Assembly: GCA_964504915.1 (NCBI GenBank)
Contig: CAZDFH010000004.1
Span: 62,001 to 126,000 of the forward strand
Reading direction: 5' to 3'
Length of the DNA stretch: 64,000 nt
DNA from: CAJBLF01 sp964504915
Lineage (GTDB): Bacteria > Patescibacteriota > Gracilibacteria > Absconditabacterales > Absconditicoccaceae
Shown: positions 63,474-64,000 of the stretch, one piece after another
Layout of the letters: every line of letters begins with the position of its first letter
Numbering within the stretch: position 1 is the first letter of the stretch
Notes under the pieces: generated by a model
Database searches by the model: none
The model's input: the letters and a program-made list of their open reading frames with translations, nothing else
What the model was told of the DNA's origin: nothing
Made by a program: the position numbers and the translations under genes

Positions 63474-63848
63474 ATGCAGAATAGTCTATGATGATCTGGT
63501 TCTCTAAGCTCTCAATATTCACAAGAGCATCCTTTTTTGAAACCTACATGAGATTGTGTTGTCATGAAAGATGACACCTACTGATCTGTAGTCTGGAGAC
63601 AATTCCAGCGTTTTGCTGAAGCAGATAAGTGATATCATTGGTATTCGATGGATCAAGTCGTTGATGCTCTGCCTCAGGAGACCATCCTTGGTATCTCTCG
63701 CGATGTTATTCAATGAAAAATAAGAAATAATGAGGGGGACTTTCTTACGGCAATGATCAATAAATGTCTCATAGAAATAGATGAGTCTGGTGAAAGGTTT
63801 CGTATACATGCGACCCACCATAAAGATGGGCTGACCTTTTTAGATTAA
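63474..63848 (+). CDS. Small unknown protein upstream of ispG
   Basis: 124 residues. A Gly/Ser-rich start (MQNSLGGSGSLSSQYSQEHP) precedes a mixed region VVWRQFQRFAEADKGYHWYS and a C-terminal part, QGKIRNNEGDFLTAMINKCL, with ERFRIHATHHK. It could be a small helix-turn-helix-like fold but no family is recognised. Seven UGA-Gly codons confirm it is translated with code 25. ispG starts 15 nt downstream, so the two are probably cotranscribed. Confidence 0.6.
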
Positions 63849-63863
63849 TCACTTTTTCATAAT

Positions 63864-64000
63864 ATGATAATAAGAAAAAAAACTCTTGTGGTAGATGTAG
63901 CTGGTGTCAAAATAGGCTGAGATAATCCAATAGTTATCCAATCTATGACCAACACTCCTACGGCTGATATCGATGCAACGGTTGCACAGATACAGGAATT
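63864..64000 (+). CDS. ispG: 4-hydroxy-3-methylbut-2-enyl diphosphate synthase (partial, 5' end)
   Basis: The first 45 residues are visible and run off the window. MIIRKKTLVVDVAGVKIGGD, then NPIVIQSMTNTPTADIDATV is the IspG N-terminus, with the VxVGxVxIGGxxPIxVQSMTNT pattern. It makes HMBPP for IspH, encoded about 500 nt away on the other strand. UGA encodes the second glycine of IGGD. Confidence 0.93.

Overview
The window reads as coding DNA only if UGA is translated as glycine (genetic code 25). With the standard code nearly every long gene is broken into short pieces. With UGA=Gly, uninterrupted proteins of normal family length appear (CTP synthase, GlyA, DnaG, two ABC-F ATPases, IspH, GalE), and UGA falls at invariant glycines such as P-loops and the cold-shock KGFGF motif. 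Only TAA and TAG end genes. Code 25 is known from the candidate phyla Absconditabacteria (SR1) and Gracilibacteria (BD1-5) of the Patescibacteria/CPR. The sequence does not let me choose between them. Starts generally lack a Shine-Dalgarno sequence, and many genes have a TTGACA/TTGCTT - 16/17 bp - TATACT/TATAAT promoter whose predicted leader is only about 20-30 nt.

Layout. 0-4.5 kb: membrane protein, ferredoxin, a GC-rich non-coding block and a 963-residue secreted PKD/thrombospondin-3-like protein. 4.6-8.7 kb: pyrG, a YhhQ-type transporter, a dTMP-kinase-like enzyme and a stand-alone C-terminal half of UvrB. 9-12.6 kb: two consecutive GH3-family acyl-adenylating enzymes. 12.6-18.6 kb: a permuted papain-like protein, glyA, a REP-associated transposase, DUF456, a GH26-like hydrolase and a sigma-region-4-like protein. 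18.6-23 kb: a YkgJ-like Cys cluster protein and a 1124-residue protein with internal repeats. 23-32.4 kb: cold-shock protein, two ABC-F proteins, a HEPN/Abi-like protein, EngB, a DnaQ-fold exonuclease and three copies of a palindromic repeat. 32.5-39 kb: GIY-YIG protein, a foreign-looking lipoprotein, a second cold-shock gene, tmRNA, MscL and DnaG. 39-47.3 kb: unknowns, M16 peptidase, an SLH-type protein, a Cys-rich surface protein, TsaE and a 5'-3' exonuclease. 47.4-62.4 kb: a surface-glycan locus (GalE, nucleotidyltransferase, membrane glycosyltransferase, GtrA, GT2, several GT4-like enzymes, acyltransferase, pyruvyltransferase, deacetylase, WbqC, flippase). 62.4-64 kb: ispH and the start of ispG (MEP isoprenoid pathway).

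The genes describe a small, surface-decorating bacterium: it makes nucleotide sugars, assembles and flips a glycan, and displays large SLH, Ig-like and PKD proteins. Signs of sequence exchange are a lipoprotein gene ending in TGA, two small membrane genes of similar character, a RAYT transposase with REP-like palindromes, and a GC-rich repeat inserted in frame in an ABC-F gene. No CRISPR array, tRNA or rRNA was recognised. The tmRNA is the only RNA gene I can support.
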